Source: Lachnospiraceae bacterium (GTDB lineage Bacteria > Bacillota > Clostridia > Lachnospirales > Lachnospiraceae). From it: a DNA stretch of 8,657 nt. The first letter of the stretch is position 1; each line of letters starts with the position of its first letter. Below the pieces are notes generated by a model. It had not been told where the DNA came from, ran no database searches, and saw only the letters and a list, made by a program, of their open reading frames with translations. The translations under genes and the position numbers were made by a program. The DNA lies in the NCBI GenBank assembly GCA_900766925.1, contig CAAFXG010000593.1:1-8657 (forward strand), written 5' to 3'. Shown piece after piece: positions 6,778 to 8,657 of this stretch.

Positions 6778-8646
6778 ATGAAATTAAGTCTGTCATCAAT
6801 TAATACACAGAATATTAAAAAGGGTATAAATTATATAAGATATAACGGACTTGGCGGAGTATGGGCAAGAGTGCGTTATAAGATGAGCGGACCTGCAATC
6901 GGATATAACACATGGTATCGTGATAATCATATGCCTAAGCCCGATGAGCTTGAGCGTGAATGTGAAGATGTTTTTGATTACATGCCGTGCTTTAGTATTC
7001 TCGTCCCGATTTATATGACGCCGGAGAAATTTCTGAGGGATATGATTGAGTCAGTCTGCAATCAGACGTATCCAAACTGGCAGTTATGTATTGTAGATGC
7101 AACAGCCGAACCGGAGAATTTTGTGGGAGTTCAGCCGGATAATGATTCTGAAAATGTGAATATTGTTGATACAGAGACTATTGTTCGTGAGTATATGGAG
7201 AAGGATGACAGGATTTGCTACCGGCGACTGGAAGAGAATTACGGTATTGCGGGCAACACTAACAAAGCACTTGAATTGGCTGTAGGTGAATATATAGGTC
7301 TTCTTGACCATGACGATGTTTTGACTCCTGATGCACTGTATCAGGTAGCGAAGGCACTTCAGGAAGACAAATATGAGGTTTTGTATTCTGATGAGGATAA
7401 AATGTCTGAAGCCGGAAACAAATTTACTGATCCTGCGTTTAAACCGGATTTTAACATAGACTTATTAAGAGCACATAATTACATTACGCATTTCTTTGTT
7501 GTAAAAGGTGAAGTTGCTCATGCCGTTGGTGGCTTTGACAGGGAATATGACGGCGCCCAGGATTATGATTTTATACTTAAATGCTGTGAGTATGCAGTAC
7601 AAAAAAATATCCGGCATATTGTGGCAGGTGGTGAATCAGGAATTAAACACATTCCGAGAGTGCTGTATCATTGGCGTGTAAGTGGTAAATCCGTAGCGGC
7701 GGATGTACACAGCAAGGAGTACGCAAAGGAAGCCGGTAAAAGGGCTGTTTCGGCGCATCTTTTGCGCACGGGTGCTTATGCAACCGTTACACATTCGGAG
7801 ATGTGGGGTATTTATAAGGTAATATATGATACACCGGGTAATCCGTTTTTGTCGATTGTAATAGCAGGACCGAAGCAAAAGAGTGTTATTTCAAAGTGTC
7901 TTCTTCCTCTGTTTGATAAGGCGAGATACAGTAACTTCGAGATAATAATTGTAAATACCCATGTAAATGATGAGCAGCTTGATAAATTCTATAGAAGAAT
8001 GGAAGGGATGCGTCGTAATATTCATGTGATAGACACGGATAGAAGCTTAAGTCTTCCGGAAATGAGGAACCTCGGAGCCAAGAGGGCAAATGGAGATTAT
8101 ATTTTGTTCCTCGATGGAAATACAGAAATAATAGATTACACTTCTATAGGTGAAATGCTTGGAATCTGTATGAGGCAGGAGGTGGGTATCGTTTCAGGAA
8201 CTCTGTACAATGATAATGATGCGGTATGTCATTCGGGTATTGCTGTAGGTATAAACGGTGTAGCTACGTATTTATATCAGGGCATTAAGAAGGGTGGTTT
8301 TGGATACCTGATGCATAACAGGGTTAATTGTGATTACAGTGCCGTGTCAGCAGCCTGCATGATGGTAAAAAAGGAATTATTTACGAAGCTTGGTGGTTTT
8401 TCCGACAAATTCAAATCTGATTTATCCGACATAGATTTTTGCCTGCGTGCCAGAGAAAGGGGCGTAGTTGTAGTCTGTGCTGCGGATGCAGGCTGGTATT
8501 ATCATGCGGAAGGCTCGGATATGGTTATCGAAAGCACACCGGCAGAACAGGATTTGTTCCAGATTCTCTGGGCGTCGATAATTCAAAACGGGGATCCGTT
8601 TTATAATCCTAATTTTAAGAGGAACGGAGCACCGTTTACGCTATAG
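6778..8646 (+). CDS. Tandem GT2 glycosyltransferase with degenerate second domain
   Basis: The 622-residue product resembles the protein at 2223-4688 without its N-terminal accessory modules. It starts with the equivalent of that protein's linker (1-70), then GT2 domain 1 (about 72-300) with FSILVPIY, LLDHDD (175-180), DEDKM, KPDFNIDLLR and QDYDF (261-265), all expected for an active enzyme. Relative to the paralogue, domain 1 carries an extra acidic loop (about 110-135) and a short insert before KHIPRVLYHW. Domain 2 (about 357-580) keeps the overall fold pattern and the SDIDFC acceptor motif, but the usual LNNDTE is LDGNTE (445-450) and other donor-site positions differ, so this half may not be catalytic. 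Start: ATG 6778 has GGGGAG (6764-6769) with an 8-base spacer; an in-frame GTG at 6772 is only 2 bases from it and is less likely. It follows the DUF2142 gene by 23 bases and should act in the same polysaccharide pathway. Stop at 8644-8646. Confidence 0.9.
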   Translation: MKLSLSSINTQNIKKGINYIRYNGLGGVWARVRYKMSGPAIGYNTWYRDNHMPKPDELERECEDVFDYMPCFSILVPIYMTPEKFLRDMIESVCNQTYPNWQLCIVDATAEPENFVGVQPDNDSENVNIVDTETIVREYMEKDDRICYRRLEENYGIAGNTNKALELAVGEYIGLLDHDDVLTPDALYQVAKALQEDKYEVLYSDEDKMSEAGNKFTDPAFKPDFNIDLLRAHNYITHFFVVKGEVAHAVGGFDREYDGAQDYDFILKCCEYAVQKNIRHIVAGGESGIKHIPRVLYHWRVSGKSVAADVHSKEYAKEAGKRAVSAHLLRTGAYATVTHSEMWGIYKVIYDTPGNPFLSIVIAGPKQKSVISKCLLPLFDKARYSNFEIIIVNTHVNDEQLDKFYRRMEGMRRNIHVIDTDRSLSLPEMRNLGAKRANGDYILFLDGNTEIIDYTSIGEMLGICMRQEVGIVSGTLYNDNDAVCHSGIAVGINGVATYLYQGIKKGGFGYLMHNRVNCDYSAVSAACMMVKKELFTKLGGFSDKFKSDLSDIDFCLRARERGVVVVCAADAGWYYHAEGSDMVIESTPAEQDLFQILWASIIQNGDPFYNPNFKRNGAPFTL

Positions 8647-8657
8647 ATGAAAATATA

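Noticed and set aside
8647..8657. ATG immediately after the last stop codon, possibly the start of a next operon gene
   Set aside because: Only three codons are visible and the nearest GGAG (8626-8629) is 17 bases away, too far for a normal ribosome site.
1..8657. CRISPR array, tRNA, rRNA, insertion sequence or integrase
   Set aside because: No regularly spaced direct repeats, cloverleaf-like sequence, rRNA blocks, transposase-like protein or flanking terminal inverted repeats were seen by eye.

Overview
The window looks like chromosome of a low-GC Gram-positive anaerobe, most likely a Lachnospiraceae-type Clostridia. The reasons are the AT-rich intergenic DNA, purine-rich Shine-Dalgarno sites, sigma-A-like promoters (TTGACA/TAATAT, TTGTAC/TACAAT), and a class of two-domain GT2 glycosyltransferase plus DUF2142-type membrane protein familiar from clostridial surface-polysaccharide loci. 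All supported genes are on the + strand. The taxonomic placement is inference.

Layout. (1) 1-223 is non-coding leader DNA with small inverted repeats and a possible nonapeptide ORF. (2) 224-1075 encodes a secreted, tyrosine-rich repeat protein with a clear signal peptide. (3) 1076-1365 has a good promoter followed by about 160 bases of locally GC-richer, stem-loop-rich sequence and a perfect 11-bp hairpin, just ahead of the next start codon. (4) 1366-2055 encodes a protein that I read as a PBECR4-like (BECR nuclease fold) protein, closed by a terminator. (5) From 2150 a new promoter drives a tight three-gene cluster: 2223-4688 (two tandem N-terminal accessory domains plus two GT2 domains), 4712-6754 (polytopic DUF2142 protein with GT-C-like features) and 6778-8646 (a second tandem GT2 protein). 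The cluster reaches the end of the window and may continue.

How it fits together. The last three genes look like part of a cell-wall polysaccharide operon. Two cytoplasmic double glycosyltransferases would assemble sugars on a lipid carrier, and the membrane protein between them may add or handle sugars on the outer face. The two GT2 proteins are paralogues, but the second domain of the downstream one has lost the usual sugar-nucleotide/metal-binding signature, which suggests it is non-catalytic or altered. The upstream unit (structured leader, hairpin, nuclease-fold gene) is separate and is the best candidate for an undescribed system: its layout resembles an RNA-controlled toxin cassette, but strict tandem RNA repeats are not visible and the function is unproven.
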